A stretch of DNA of 64,000 nucleotides, from positions 1 to 64,000 of the forward strand of contig NZ_NCXM01000010.1 in the NCBI RefSeq assembly GCF_002104765.1, written 5' to 3'. The notes below the pieces were generated by a model. That model did not search any database, was not told where the DNA came from, and saw only the letters and a list, made by a program, of their open reading frames with translations. Position numbers and translations under genes: made by a program. Source of the stretch: Mycolicibacterium vulneris. Its GTDB lineage: Bacteria; Actinomycetota; Actinomycetes; Mycobacteriales; Mycobacteriaceae. This document shows positions 8,071 to 17,209 of this stretch, in pieces (positions within the stretch are counted from its first letter, which is position 1; every line of letters begins with the position of its first letter).

Positions 8071-9044
8071 TGCCTTCTCGTCAGGCCGTTGGCGAGCGCA
8101 GCGTTGATTGAAGTGCCGACTGGCGCGCTCCCTAATCGAGCGTTGTTGCTGATTTCGAAATCGCAGATCCCCCAACGGTCGCCGCCGTCGGGAAATCGGA
8201 CGTCGCAGATGGAGTCGACGTAATAGGCGTTGTGCAGATGGGCCACGACGGCGTCGACGGGTTCGGCCCGAAGCTCGAAGACATCTCCGTCGGGCATCCA
8301 CCAGCGGACTTCGCCGCCTCGGTGCGTCAATCCATCGGGCTCGAGAAACGTCACAGCGTCAACGTCAGACGCGTAGTTGACCTCTCCGTCGCGGACGAGG
8401 TAGCCAACCCTGACCATCGTCTCGTCGGCGGCATGCCAGATGATTGAACCGAAAGACAGGTCCGGGCCAAAGGTTCCAGAGATCCACCGGTGGCTCTTCA
8501 GGGTCATCGTCTTGCGTAAACCCCACGAGTGGTCGCGATGGTACATCCCGTCAACGTCGAAACTCCGGCCATCGATGCGGGCGCTACCGCGGATACGACC
8601 CGACGTCTCGTAGTGGTCCTTGGCGAAATCCTCAGTCATGCTCCCCTTGGGTGGGAAGAAGTCGGTCAGGGAATAGAAGTTGTCCATGCGCAAGTCGACG
8701 TGCACGCCGGGTTCATTGATCACCAGCCTGGGTGCTCCAGCGTCGACATGCCACTCCGAGCCGCCAGAGCGAAATCCGCGTGGTGATGCGGCCGGCTCGA
8801 AGGGAAGTTGAAAATCGTTGCGACGAAAGCGGATACCGTCGGTGGTGGCCACGAAGCAGTGTAACGCCGACCGACCACCGCCCGGTCGGTTCGGTTCGTG
8901 GCCGATCCGGCTGACTCCACCGATCCCGGCGGCGCGGTCATACCAGTGCACGAACACACTTTCCTGCCAGTCCGGATCGTCGCTGGCCGGGTCGTGGCTG
9001 CCCTCGTCGTCGTAGGAATACTGCTTGCTTATCCCCCGCGTCAT
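8067..9044 (-). CDS. RDHSWG-motif beta-barrel protein (DUF7064/CrtC/AttH-like), copy 1 (325 aa)
   Basis: The protein is rich in beta-strand patterns and carries GMYHRDHSWGLRK near residue 170, the signature of the AttH/CrtC-like (carotenoid 1,2-hydratase-like, DUF7064-type) double lipocalin-like fold. These proteins bind hydrophobic ligands; some act as hydratases on lipids or isoprenoids. No export signal is visible, so it should act in the cytoplasm. Its ATG at 9044 overlaps the stop of the LLM oxidoreductase (ATGA), and its stop overlaps the 61-aa ORF. Paralogs at 15312-16307 and 20381-21271 also adjoin a phosphohistidine-domain gene, which implies a functional pair. The exact reaction is unknown. 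Confidence 0.7.
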   Translation of the reverse strand: MTRGISKQYSYDDEGSHDPASDDPDWQESVFVHWYDRAAGIGGVSRIGHEPNRPGGGRSALHCFVATTDGIRFRRNDFQLPFEPAASPRGFRSGGSEWHVDAGAPRLVINEPGVHVDLRMDNFYSLTDFFPPKGSMTEDFAKDHYETSGRIRGSARIDGRSFDVDGMYHRDHSWGLRKTMTLKSHRWISGTFGPDLSFGSIIWHAADETMVRVGYLVRDGEVNYASDVDAVTFLEPDGLTHRGGEVRWWMPDGDVFELRAEPVDAVVAHLHNAYYVDSICDVRFPDGGDRWGICDFEISNNARLGSAPVGTSINAALANGLTRRQ

Positions 9045-10192
9045 CCGTGTTTCTTCAAACGGGCACAGACTTCGAGGTTCCTGTGCTGTCCGAGTTGTGC
9101 GTCCGCGGGATCGAGGATGAGCGGCAGGATGTCGCAGACGCTGACCCAGGTGGCCCCAGCCTCAACGTATTGCGCCACCTGATCGGCGACGGAGGCCGGG
9201 GTGCCGTATACGAATGATTTCTGAGCCATCTCATGTGTTGTGCGGCTGAGCAAACCGTCGATCTCGGAGTCGGTCCATTGAACCGGGAGCAGTTTGATGG
9301 CGTAATGCCAGTCCCTCGGCAGCGGCGGTTCCATTCCCTCTGCGTCCCATGCGCTTTGGTCGACACGGCCGAAGACTCCTGCCATCCAGCGCATCAGCGG
9401 ATTGTCTAATGCCTGTTCGAGGAGTTGCTCATCTTCATGGATCAATGACATGAACCAGATGCCGAATTCGAAGGCTTCCGGGTCACGTCCTTTTCGCTCC
9501 AAGTCGGTCTTCAGCGTGGTAACCGTTTGAGCCCACGAATCCACGTTCGGAGCGACGCAGGGCACGATGGCAGAAAATCCGTCGGCGTACGTGGTGGCGA
9601 GGTCGAGAAGCTTTGGGCCTCCCCCCAACGCCCAGACGGTAGGTCGGTGACCACGCGCTTCACCCAGCCAGGCGTTTTTGAAAGTCCAGTGATTGCCTGC
9701 CAAGTTGACGGGTCCGTCGGTATTCCAGAACGCGTCGAAGGCCTTGAACTGATCTTCGAGACGTTCTAGACCCTCTGACCTCCGCCACCCAAAAGGTGTT
9801 ATCTGTTTGGCCTCGCCCGCTCCGATCATGATCTTCGCGCGACCGTCAGTGAGGTTGGCCAGAGTCATCATGGTTTGGGTCAACTCCGCAGGCCCGCGCC
9901 GGATGGCGTCGGTGCTGATCGTCATGCCGAGGCCGGGAGCCTTCGCCGCGAGGTAGGCGCTCATCGCGAACGCGTCGCAGTACGAGTCCAGGTCGGGCAA
10001 GACCGACGCCATGGGGGTATTGCCGGGGCACCACAGCTGTCGCGGCCAGAAATTGGTCATCTGATCCCAGACGAGCAGTTCGTCGACGGCGCCGCTGTCC
10101 AAAGCGGCCCCGGCCGCCTGCCCGAAAACCGCAGGGGGCGTGTAGCGATCACACGAGAATGCCAGCGCCGTGGTCACAGGTCGGCGGCTCAT
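9041..10192 (-). CDS. LLM-class flavin/F420-dependent oxidoreductase (383 aa)
   Basis: This is a luciferase-like TIM-barrel oxidoreductase that would use F420 or FMN. The family layout is visible: an N-terminal strand (TTALAFSCDRYTPP), GPAELTQTMMTLANLTDGRA and IMIGAGEAKQITPFGW in the first half, WALGGGPKLLDLATTYADG in the middle, and SVADQVAQYVEAGATWV near the end. An open frame extends to 10351, but the ATG at 10192 overlaps the stop of the kinase gene as ATGA, which fixes the start. It is the second gene of the coupled operon. The substrate is not deducible; the neighbours suggest a lipid-like small molecule. Confidence 0.85.
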   Translation of the reverse strand: MSRRPVTTALAFSCDRYTPPAVFGQAAGAALDSGAVDELLVWDQMTNFWPRQLWCPGNTPMASVLPDLDSYCDAFAMSAYLAAKAPGLGMTISTDAIRRGPAELTQTMMTLANLTDGRAKIMIGAGEAKQITPFGWRRSEGLERLEDQFKAFDAFWNTDGPVNLAGNHWTFKNAWLGEARGHRPTVWALGGGPKLLDLATTYADGFSAIVPCVAPNVDSWAQTVTTLKTDLERKGRDPEAFEFGIWFMSLIHEDEQLLEQALDNPLMRWMAGVFGRVDQSAWDAEGMEPPLPRDWHYAIKLLPVQWTDSEIDGLLSRTTHEMAQKSFVYGTPASVADQVAQYVEAGATWVSVCDILPLILDPADAQLGQHRNLEVCARLKKHG

Positions 10193-11304
10193 TTCAGCAG
10201 CTCCATCGAGTCCAGGTCGCGAATTTGGTGGGCGTATGCGGCGAACATGCCGGCGAACAGCGCGTCGCCCCGGTCGGATCGCTCGAGTTGGACGGCCATT
10301 GCTATCGAGAGCATGAAGCCGTAGAAGGCACACCAGCGATAGCTCGCCCACGCGTCGTCGAAGGAGAAGTCCTTGACACCGCCAGATACCAGCCCGTCCT
10401 GGTATCGCTGTAGCAGATCACGCTCGTGCCCTCGCCGATCCTCCAGCGAAAGACAACCGCCTAGGTAGACGGCCACATCTATCAGCGGCGGACCGAGTTG
10501 GGCGGCCTGCCAATCGATCACAGCGGCCGGCTGGTGGGGCACCCTCGGGAAGAACACATTGTCCATGCGGTAGTCACCGTGAAGAACCGTCTTGCGCCCC
10601 TGATTCGTTCGCTCCGCCCATGAGTTGGCGTGGGGTGCCACCTGCTCGGCGAGAGCCACATCGCGAGAGTCGAGGCGGTCGCCGAAGCGCTCGAGAAAGC
10701 TCGGCAGCATCGGCTCGACGCCGGCGAAGAAGTTCTGCAGGCGTTGCGGCTTGGCCAACCACGTCAGTGCGGCCAGGCTGGGGTCAGACCACCTGGGCGC
10801 GTGCAGCGTCGTCAGCCCGTCCAGCGCCTGCGCGGCTTGCTCCACGGTGCCACCGGCGATCATGTCTCCGGGTGCAGCGATCGAGCTGAGATCTTCCAGC
10901 AGCAGCGTGAAGCGCCCGGTCTCGGGCTCGATGTCAGCCTGGTAAACCAGCGGAACTCGGACGCGGACGGTGGGCGCGATCTGTTTGTAGAACCCCACTT
11001 CGGCTTCGTAGAACCCAAGGGTCATGCCGAGGCCTCGACTCCCGGCATCAGTTGATGGCAGCTTCAACATGACGGAGGAAGGTGCATCCGATTCCATGCT
11101 GTCGTAGGCGAGATTCAAACGCGCGACCAGTCCCAGTTGACCGACATTCATGAGTTCGCTGGTCACTTCCGTGACCTCGCCCTGGTGCAGCACGCCGGCA
11201 GCCTGCAGGGTGCCGGTGAGCCAGGCCGGTGTTGCCTGATCAATAGAATCAATGACGGCTGTGCGTCGGCGTTGCGCATCGACGGTAGTCGTTGGTTTGA
11301 CCAT
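10189..11304 (-). CDS. Aminoglycoside-phosphotransferase/EcKinase-like small-molecule kinase (371 aa)
   Basis: This kinase-fold enzyme transfers phosphate from ATP to a hydroxyl of a small molecule. HGDYRMDNVFF (catalytic loop with Asp and Asn) and AVIDWQAAQLG (metal-binding Asp) are intact, and VMLKLPSTDAGSRG supplies the N-lobe lysine region. It is closest in look to the ecdysteroid-kinase/CHK-like branch. The frame is open to a TTG at 11364, but the ATG at 11304 has GGGAG upstream and avoids the AT-rich, operator-like sequence at 11345-11365. It is the first gene of the operon and paralogous to 62547-63623. The substrate is unknown. Confidence 0.8.
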   Translation of the reverse strand: MVKPTTTVDAQRRRTAVIDSIDQATPAWLTGTLQAAGVLHQGEVTEVTSELMNVGQLGLVARLNLAYDSMESDAPSSVMLKLPSTDAGSRGLGMTLGFYEAEVGFYKQIAPTVRVRVPLVYQADIEPETGRFTLLLEDLSSIAAPGDMIAGGTVEQAAQALDGLTTLHAPRWSDPSLAALTWLAKPQRLQNFFAGVEPMLPSFLERFGDRLDSRDVALAEQVAPHANSWAERTNQGRKTVLHGDYRMDNVFFPRVPHQPAAVIDWQAAQLGPPLIDVAVYLGGCLSLEDRRGHERDLLQRYQDGLVSGGVKDFSFDDAWASYRWCAFYGFMLSIAMAVQLERSDRGDALFAGMFAAYAHQIRDLDSMELLK

Positions 11305-11771
11305 GGTGGCAGCGCTCCCGGCTTCGGTGACGTGAGTTGACTCGCTTATTAAATCTATATTCAAGTAAAAAGTCTTGTACAGGACGGGGACAAAATTGCC
11401 GTTCTGATGCTTCGCGGTTCAACCGGTCGGACGATGCGACCCTGGGCCCCGGGGCCGGCCTCGCGAGGGGCGACGGTGCCGGGCATTCGCCGTTACGTCT
11501 CGACCGTGCTGCCACCGCGCCCCAAGTGGGCGTCGGCAGTGGGTTGTGCTCTGGATCGCATTGAGCATACAGTGTGTATGGTGCAACAGAACCGTGGCGA
11601 TGGCCACGGTGCCGACGACCCTTGTTCGAGTGTTCAGGCAGGCACGCACTTGAGCGGGATTCGGTAGGGCGCCAACCCACTTCGGCCGCAACCGTGGCTC
11701 GCGGTGGCAGTATTTAGTATTAGTTAGATTCGCTGAACGCGTCTCGCTCTCGGACGATCGAAGGACTGGTG
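11305..11771. promoter_or_regulatory. Divergent promoter region with palindrome ATACAGTGTGTAT
   Basis: This 467-bp gap separates the leftward kinase operon from the rightward flavoprotein gene. It contains the palindrome ATACA-GTG-TGTAT at 11567-11579, nearly identical to one at 18375-18387 beside the EthR-like gene. AT-rich tracts occur at 11345-11370, near the kinase start, and at 11710-11730, upstream of the flavoprotein. No gene is convincing in between. Confidence 0.5.
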
Positions 11772-13478
11772 ATGAAGGACGCTCTCCCGCCGCGCGAAGC
11801 CGACGTTGTCGTTGTGGGATCGGGACACAACGGGTTGGTCGCCGCGGCGTATCTCGCGAAGGCCGGGCTGGATGTTCTCGTCGTCGAGGCGTCCCCGACC
11901 GCCGGCGGTATGACGTCGACGAATTCCTTCGCCCCAGAAGCGCCTGAGTACACGATCAATGAGGCGTCGATTCAGGCGTCGTTGTTCCGCACCACGACGA
12001 TTGACCGCGATCTTGGGCTGTCGCGTTATTACGGTCTGCGGCAGACGGTTATCGACCCCGCACACTTTCAACTCTCGGCTGACGGCGCATCGCTGGGATT
12101 GTGGCGCGACCCCCGCAAGACCGCCGCAGAATTGGAGTACTTCTCGAAGAAGGACGCCCGCGCACTACTCGAGCTCTACGAGGTAATCGACGCGGCCGTC
12201 GAGATCGGGCTGCCCATGATGCAGACCAACGTCCGTGAGCCGGAGATCAAGAACATCTTGAAATCGGCACGCGCGGTGCTGAAGAACCGGAAACAGCTCG
12301 CAGCGCTCGGTCGGTGGATGTCGAGCTCTCAAATGGAGGCGGTCGAGGAGAGCTTCGAGCACGACATGATCCGTGCACCGATGCTGGCCAGTCTCCCGTT
12401 CATGCCTTTCGACGCTGATATGTCTGGCTGGTCGCTAATCTACCTGGGGGTGCTGAGCAAGTACGGCGTGGCCATGTTCCACGGCGGCACCGGATCGCTG
12501 CCGAAAGCGCTGATCAGCGTTATCAAGGACAATCATGGTGACGTGATCACCAGCTCCCCCGTCGAAGAGTTGATCATCACCAACAACCGCTGCACCGGCG
12601 TACGTGTCAAGGGCGGGGTTGAAATCCGCGCTCGGCGTGCCGTTCTCACCGCATGCAGTCCGAAGACGACGCTGACGCGGTTGCTCCCGCGTGGCGTTCT
12701 GGAACCGAAGAAGCAGAACGCCGCCGACCACATCCCGACCCGCAAACGCGGTATCGCCGACGCAAAAGTCAACGTCGCGCTGTCCGGACGCATCGACATG
12801 TCCAAGCATGAAAAGTGGCGCGGCGACGGTATCGATATGCGGCAGGCGTGCAACTGCTACCACACGTACGAACAAGCCGTCGAGGCCGCCCGCGCCTGCG
12901 TGCGGGGCAAGGTGCCGGAGGCCATCCCGGGCCTGGCCCAGGTGACGAACTCTTTCGATCCGTCGATGTCGCCTCCCGGTAAGGACCTCTGGTGGTTCTG
13001 GACCGGCCTCACCCCGTCTTATCCAGAGGACGGCTGGGACGTGGCCCGCAAGAAGATCACCGACAGCATCATCAAAGACGCCGACGAGTACTACAAAGGC
13101 GTCGAAGACCTGCAGGTGGCCGTGCGTCCCTTAGTGCTGCCCGACATCGAAGAGCGGTTCTGGGCGATCGACGGCTCGGTCTACCACGTGGATCCAACCA
13201 TCAGTCGCTTCGGCCCGAACAAGCCGGTCGCCGGATTCGCCGGATACAAGACACCAATCGACGGTCTCTACCTGACCGGGTCCGGCACCCACCCGGTCGC
13301 CGGTATCAGCGGCATGCCCGGCCAGAACGCTGCGCGAACCATGCTCAAGGATTTCCACATTCAGAAGAAAGGTGAGCGCATAGCGGGAGTGCTGAAAGAG
13401 TTGGTGAGCTCACGCAAGACAGCAGACGCCGACCCCTATTCGAGCGGTCAGAACGACCCGTTCCCGGTAGCGCGTTGA
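11772..13478 (+). CDS. Phytoene-desaturase-like FAD-dependent oxidoreductase (568 aa)
   Basis: This flavoprotein belongs to the carotenoid desaturase/isomerase (CrtI/PYROXD2-like) family. The N-terminal dinucleotide-binding motif VVVGSGHNGLVAAAYLAKAG is followed by the EASPTAGGMTST region, and the C-terminal FAD-binding motif is GLYLTGSGTHPVAGISGMPG. The length is normal. The ATG at 11772 is chosen over a GTG three bases earlier because AAGGA lies 6 nt upstream. It probably dehydrogenates or isomerises a polyunsaturated or isoprenoid-like substrate, which would fit the neighbouring CrtC-like proteins; that is inference. A homolog lies at 53278-54915. A strong terminator hairpin follows. Confidence 0.85.
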   Translation: MKDALPPREADVVVVGSGHNGLVAAAYLAKAGLDVLVVEASPTAGGMTSTNSFAPEAPEYTINEASIQASLFRTTTIDRDLGLSRYYGLRQTVIDPAHFQLSADGASLGLWRDPRKTAAELEYFSKKDARALLELYEVIDAAVEIGLPMMQTNVREPEIKNILKSARAVLKNRKQLAALGRWMSSSQMEAVEESFEHDMIRAPMLASLPFMPFDADMSGWSLIYLGVLSKYGVAMFHGGTGSLPKALISVIKDNHGDVITSSPVEELIITNNRCTGVRVKGGVEIRARRAVLTACSPKTTLTRLLPRGVLEPKKQNAADHIPTRKRGIADAKVNVALSGRIDMSKHEKWRGDGIDMRQACNCYHTYEQAVEAARACVRGKVPEAIPGLAQVTNSFDPSMSPPGKDLWWFWTGLTPSYPEDGWDVARKKITDSIIKDADEYYKGVEDLQVAVRPLVLPDIEERFWAIDGSVYHVDPTISRFGPNKPVAGFAGYKTPIDGLYLTGSGTHPVAGISGMPGQNAARTMLKDFHIQKKGERIAGVLKELVSSRKTADADPYSSGQNDPFPVAR

Positions 13479-13483
13479 TGTGA

Positions 13484-13515
13484 GGCGCCGTCCCGATCGC
13501 TGACGGGACGGCGCC
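13484..13515. terminator. Perfect 12-bp terminator-like hairpin
   Basis: GGCGCCGTCCCG (13484-13495) and CGGGACGGCGCC (13504-13515) are exact reverse complements separated by 8 nt. The hairpin begins about 6 nt after the stop of the flavoprotein gene and lies between two converging genes, so it could serve both strands. Confidence 0.75.
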
Positions 13516-13623
13516 GTCCAAGTGCAGCCAAACCGCAGATTCTGGGATGACGCGCAGATTTGGCCGAAAAGCGAAAAAGCTCTTCATGTTCGGGCAAGGC
13601 CGAATTCAGCGAAAGACGGCGCT

Positions 13624-15315
13624 CTAACCAGTCGGCTGTGCGTCGGCACGCGACGGGTCGTGCAGGATTTCCACGCGGCCAGTCGTGCCGTCAACCCGCA
13701 CCCGCATCCCGTCACGCAGCGTTGTGGTGCCGGTGCGGGTGCCGGCGACGCAGGGCAGCCCCAATTCCCGGCAGACGATGGCGGCGTGGCTCATCGCGCT
13801 GCCGACGTCGGTGACCACCGCTTCGGCGAGCGCGAATAGCGATGCCCAGCTGGGATCGGTCGCACGGCACACCAGGATGGAGCCCTCGTCGATGTCGGCG
13901 TCATCGAGATCACGAACGACGCGCACTACTCCTTCGGCGGTACCGGCGCTCACCCCTAGACCTTCCACGACGTCGGGCTGGTGCTCGGGTGCCGGCCCGG
14001 TGGCCGCGGCAGGGGCGGCGGCAATCTCGGGCACGCCACGCCATACGTGCGGAAGAACGATCCGGTCGAACGTTGCGTGGTCGGATCGACGTTGACGGAC
14101 GAGATCAGGCCAGTCGTCACGATCACCACGCACGATCTCATCGATCGTCAGGAACATCACATGCGCGGGATCGTCGAGCACACTCGCCTCGGCAAGATCC
14201 CGACCGACGACGCGTGATGCGGCGCGGGCGACGTCGACGGCTTGCAACATGCTGGCTCGGCCGGTTTCGCGCCACGTCGGCGCGTGCGCCGCGAATCGGA
14301 TGAGCGTGCGTGCCGGGATCGATCGGATCGGGCCGAGCGCCTGCTCCAGCCGGCGGACTGCGGCGACATGCTCGCTCCGCCGTCGCAACACCAGGGCGTC
14401 AATGTCTTCACCGCCGCGGCGGGACCGGTAGGCGGCGGCCAGATCGGCGACGGGCTGGGGATTCTCCCGCCATACCGTCGATTCCACCAGCCCCTCGCGA
14501 GGGCCGTGGAAGCCGTGCCGATGCAGGAAATCCTGGACCGTGATCGTGTCGGCTGACAGGCTCCACAGATCGCGGACCAAGTCGAACTCGGCAGTCCCCT
14601 CATCGCTCTTGATGAGTTCATGCTGCACGCCGTCCAGCCCGGCCTTGGCGGCCAATGCCTCGACGCGGCCCATCAGACCTTGGCACGCCATGGAGAGAAC
14701 CATGTGAGTGACCAGGATTTCCTCGAACCGCCGGCGCGCCTCGGCCAGTGCCTGCACGGCCGAATTGCCCACCAGCGCCTCGGGTTCGAAGACCGTAGCC
14801 CGCCACCAGCGGGCTGTATTCTGCGCGCACGGTTCGAGCTCGCGCATCGCGCGACGCAGTGCGCGGGGAAATTTCGCCGCGACGAATGGATAGCGTCGCA
14901 TCTTGCGTAGTCCAGTGAGCTCGGGCTCGCCATCGCGCTCGACCGACCCGAACAACTGGGCTTCCATGGTTGCCGCTGAGCCTCCCGGCACACCCGCCGC
15001 CATCCGGCCTAACAGATCCACGTTGGCGATGGCATGGCCGTAGGCCACCGAGAGGAAGCGACCGTCGACGTCGTCTGGGATCGGGCGCTGCGATTCCGGC
15101 AGCACACCGAGATCCACCCAGCAACCGCGCATGGTGGATTCGGTGGGCGGGAAGTACATGGACCAGGTCAGCGGGGTGATCGTTCCGGGCAGGCCTTCAT
15201 CGACGTTGGCGGTGGTCCATCGCCGCTTGGCTCCCGGATGATGAACCGGGCTTGCGGCCAGTTCTTCCTCGGACAGGTCTAGGTCGGATTCCGACTGATT
15301 CAGTGACACCCTCAC
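13624..15315 (-). CDS. PEP-utilizer (phosphohistidine) domain protein, RPH-like without ATP-grasp, copy 2 (563 aa)
   Basis: Paralogous to the proteins at 6278-7888 and 21271-22887. WTTANVDEGLPGTITPLTWS (about residues 33-52) and HGFHGPREGLVESTVWRENP match the substrate-binding region of rifampicin phosphotransferase-like proteins. VGSAMSHAAIVCRELGLP near residue 500 holds the phosphorylatable histidine of the swivelling domain. The ATP-grasp domain that normally loads this histidine is absent. The GTG start at 15315 overlaps the stop of the upstream beta-barrel gene as GTGA, so translation is coupled. It may need a partner to phosphorylate it, or the domain may be repurposed; this is inference. 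Confidence 0.8.
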   Translation of the reverse strand: MRVSLNQSESDLDLSEEELAASPVHHPGAKRRWTTANVDEGLPGTITPLTWSMYFPPTESTMRGCWVDLGVLPESQRPIPDDVDGRFLSVAYGHAIANVDLLGRMAAGVPGGSAATMEAQLFGSVERDGEPELTGLRKMRRYPFVAAKFPRALRRAMRELEPCAQNTARWWRATVFEPEALVGNSAVQALAEARRRFEEILVTHMVLSMACQGLMGRVEALAAKAGLDGVQHELIKSDEGTAEFDLVRDLWSLSADTITVQDFLHRHGFHGPREGLVESTVWRENPQPVADLAAAYRSRRGGEDIDALVLRRRSEHVAAVRRLEQALGPIRSIPARTLIRFAAHAPTWRETGRASMLQAVDVARAASRVVGRDLAEASVLDDPAHVMFLTIDEIVRGDRDDWPDLVRQRRSDHATFDRIVLPHVWRGVPEIAAAPAAATGPAPEHQPDVVEGLGVSAGTAEGVVRVVRDLDDADIDEGSILVCRATDPSWASLFALAEAVVTDVGSAMSHAAIVCRELGLPCVAGTRTGTTTLRDGMRVRVDGTTGRVEILHDPSRADAQPTG

Positions 15316-16307
15316 CGCTCCTCAGTTGAGGGAAGCGCAGACGGTCGGTAGTCACGCTCGATGACGCCGTAACCGACTTCGCCGTCAGGCGCCACTACAC
15401 GAACGGTGCTCTGCGTGACGACGAGAGGGTCGGGCTGGGTAACGACGTGGACTCCATTGATGTTCTCGTTGGGCTGTAGATACGTCAACGAATAGCCGTG
15501 CAGCCACGTGGCTTTCAAAACCTCGGAGGAATGGTCCGCCCGCTGCAGGGTGATGTCCATCGAACGTGGTTCGTGAGTCGCGACCGAATGTAAACCGGTG
15601 ACTCGGACATCGGTCCCCACCTCACAGACACCGGCCTCCTGAGTGCAGAAAGTGCGATGGTCGACCCTGCCGTCCTGACGCCAGTTCACCAGGCCGTTGA
15701 CCACGCGACCACTCTCGGGAAACACCAACAAGAGGAAGTGCAGCCCACCCAACTGCCCGACGTCCCGTGGCCCGCTGGAATGGTCCCGAATTGCGACGCC
15801 GTCGACGTCCCAACGCTGCGAGCCCGCGGTCAGCGAGCCCTTCGTGCGGAACCCCTGGTTGTGGTGGAAGGAGGCCCAGCTCAGGCGGTCGATCCCCAAC
15901 GCGCCGTGCAGGTCCCACACCGGGGCGGCGGCTTCTAATTCCAGGTCGAAAGACAACCGGCGCGCCGGTCCGGCGCCCACCGGGCCTGCCGCCATTGCGC
16001 TGAGGTCACAGATAGCCCCAGCCCCGTCAAAGGCCAAGCGCCAGCTGCGCAACGGAGTCGTGCACGTGACTTTGAGGTTTCCCGTCGCCGGACCCCGATT
16101 GTCTGTTGCTCGCCCCCACGACCGATCGACCAGCAACTCACCATTGGGCAGCAACGCGATTACCTGAGCCCACCACAGATCGAGGTCGCTCGGCCACCTG
16201 CCGGTGTGCACGAATACACCGACATTCTCCCGGGGAGACCATGCGTGGAAGAACATCGTCTCGCTCCAGCCCGGTGCATCAGCCGGCGCTGTATGCAACA
16301 GGTCCAT
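15312..16307 (-). CDS. RDHSSG-motif beta-barrel protein (DUF7064/CrtC/AttH-like), copy 2 (331 aa)
   Basis: Second member of the lipocalin-like family. GVAIRDHSSGPRDVGQLGG corresponds to the RDHSWG signature, with Trp replaced by Ser. The N-terminal GWSETMFFHAWSPRENVGVF and the final YGVIERDYRPS also fit the family. The frame is open to 16922, but family-like sequence begins only at the ATG at 16307, and the upstream part is rich in unlikely Trp/Cys/Arg residues. No strong ribosome-binding site precedes this ATG, so the start is uncertain. Its stop overlaps the GTG of the phosphohistidine gene (GTGA). It probably binds a hydrophobic ligand. Confidence 0.65.
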   Translation of the reverse strand: MDLLHTAPADAPGWSETMFFHAWSPRENVGVFVHTGRWPSDLDLWWAQVIALLPNGELLVDRSWGRATDNRGPATGNLKVTCTTPLRSWRLAFDGAGAICDLSAMAAGPVGAGPARRLSFDLELEAAAPVWDLHGALGIDRLSWASFHHNQGFRTKGSLTAGSQRWDVDGVAIRDHSSGPRDVGQLGGLHFLLLVFPESGRVVNGLVNWRQDGRVDHRTFCTQEAGVCEVGTDVRVTGLHSVATHEPRSMDITLQRADHSSEVLKATWLHGYSLTYLQPNENINGVHVVTQPDPLVVTQSTVRVVAPDGEVGYGVIERDYRPSALPSTEER

Positions 16308-16708
16308 TTCGGGTTCGACATTGAAGGGGTTGCTGCCAGTGAGTAACCGGCTTTCAGCGGTTACGGGATGAGCCACAGGCGCCAGATTATAATCTGGATT
16401 AAATCTACGCAACACCTTGCCGACTTCGACGGTATGCCTTGACGAGGACGTCAAATAGCTACCAGAACCGACAGAACAAATCAGCAGATAACCTCGAATA
16501 TCCGCCCAGATCCGTTGGGGCAGAACGTATATCCATGAATTGGGTGCCGATGGCGACGAATACCAACACCGCAACAAAGCGCCGCGGTAATCAATTGCCA
16601 CACGCCGCCACGACGTCCACCAAGGACATTGTGAGCCTGGGAATGCTCTCGGCCGGCAGTCGATTGTTGTAGGGCGGTCATCTCCGCGATTCGTTTCACG
16701 CGGCTTCG
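16308..16708 (-). promoter_or_regulatory. Gene-free stretch with perfect 16-bp palindrome
   Basis: CCAGATTATAATCTGG at 16382-16397 is a perfect palindrome about 75 nt upstream of the beta-barrel gene start. It overlaps ATAATCTGGATTAA (16389-16402), which resembles AT-rich sites upstream of 24454, 26825 and 48482. It is a strong operator candidate for control of the copy-2 pair. The remaining 300 bp contain no recognisable gene. Confidence 0.5.
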
Positions 16709-16900
16709 TCAGCGGGAATAAGCGCCGGGACGGCGTCGTCGCGCGAGGGTTGCGATACTCACCCACAGTTGCCAGGTCATGACTAGGAACCACACGCCGG
16801 AGAACGCCGCGACCAACCAGAACACCAGCAGGCCGCTCCACGCGAAGACCCCGTTTTTGGACAGCACCACTAACTCCCGGCGCGAAGAATTGCCCACCAA
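16709..16900 (-). CDS. Small membrane protein, hypothetical (63 aa)
   Basis: A 63-residue frame with one or two membrane segments (GLLVFWLVAAFSGVWFLVMT, about residues 23-42, then VSIATLA) and a basic tail (RRRRPGAYSR). Its GTG start lies inside the end of the preceding small membrane gene (16870-17103), a 31-nt overlap that suggests coupled translation. It may be a small subunit associated with the polytopic membrane protein at 17210-18250. Short length keeps confidence moderate. Confidence 0.5.
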   Translation of the reverse strand: MVGNSSRRELVVLSKNGVFAWSGLLVFWLVAAFSGVWFLVMTWQLWVSIATLARRRRPGAYSR

Positions 16901-17103
16901 GACATTGAAGTATCCCAGCCACCGCGGCTAAACCTCATGCGCCGCAACGAAATCGCGAATCCGATGGCAAGGCATTGGATTGTCGCGGCAGGCCAGTTCA
17001 TCATGAATGGCAGCAGCAGACCGACCATAATGATCGCCGGAAACAGTAGGAGCACGAACACCGCACCGCAGGCGGCCATCGTTCGCTGCACACCCTGCGT
17101 CAT
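16870..17103 (-). CDS. Small membrane protein, hypothetical (77 aa)
   Basis: The protein contains a strongly hydrophobic stretch (GAVFVLLLFPAIIMVGLLLP, about residues 12-31), then a second (TIQCLAIGFAISL), and a basic loop (RRMRF). Two helices are likely. The frame extends to 17160, but the ATG at 17103 has GAAGGGA upstream and begins with a sensible cytoplasmic N-terminus. It lies about 105 nt downstream of the AveC-like gene and overlaps the next small gene. Function unknown. Confidence 0.55.
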   Translation of the reverse strand: MTQGVQRTMAACGAVFVLLLFPAIIMVGLLLPFMMNWPAATIQCLAIGFAISLRRMRFSRGGWDTSMSWWAILRAGS

Positions 17104-17209
17104 CGCAGCATTCCCTTCGATCACCGGCTGAGGAAGCCCGGTTGCGTCAGGCGTGCCCACGGGTCAGTCGTGGGTCGCCCAGGATGACCTGAGCGACCCA
17201 CGACGACGA

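Noticed and set aside
16308..16922. N-terminal extension of the copy-2 beta-barrel gene
   Set aside because: The extension has unlikely composition, no family similarity and crosses a palindrome; the start at 16307 is preferred.
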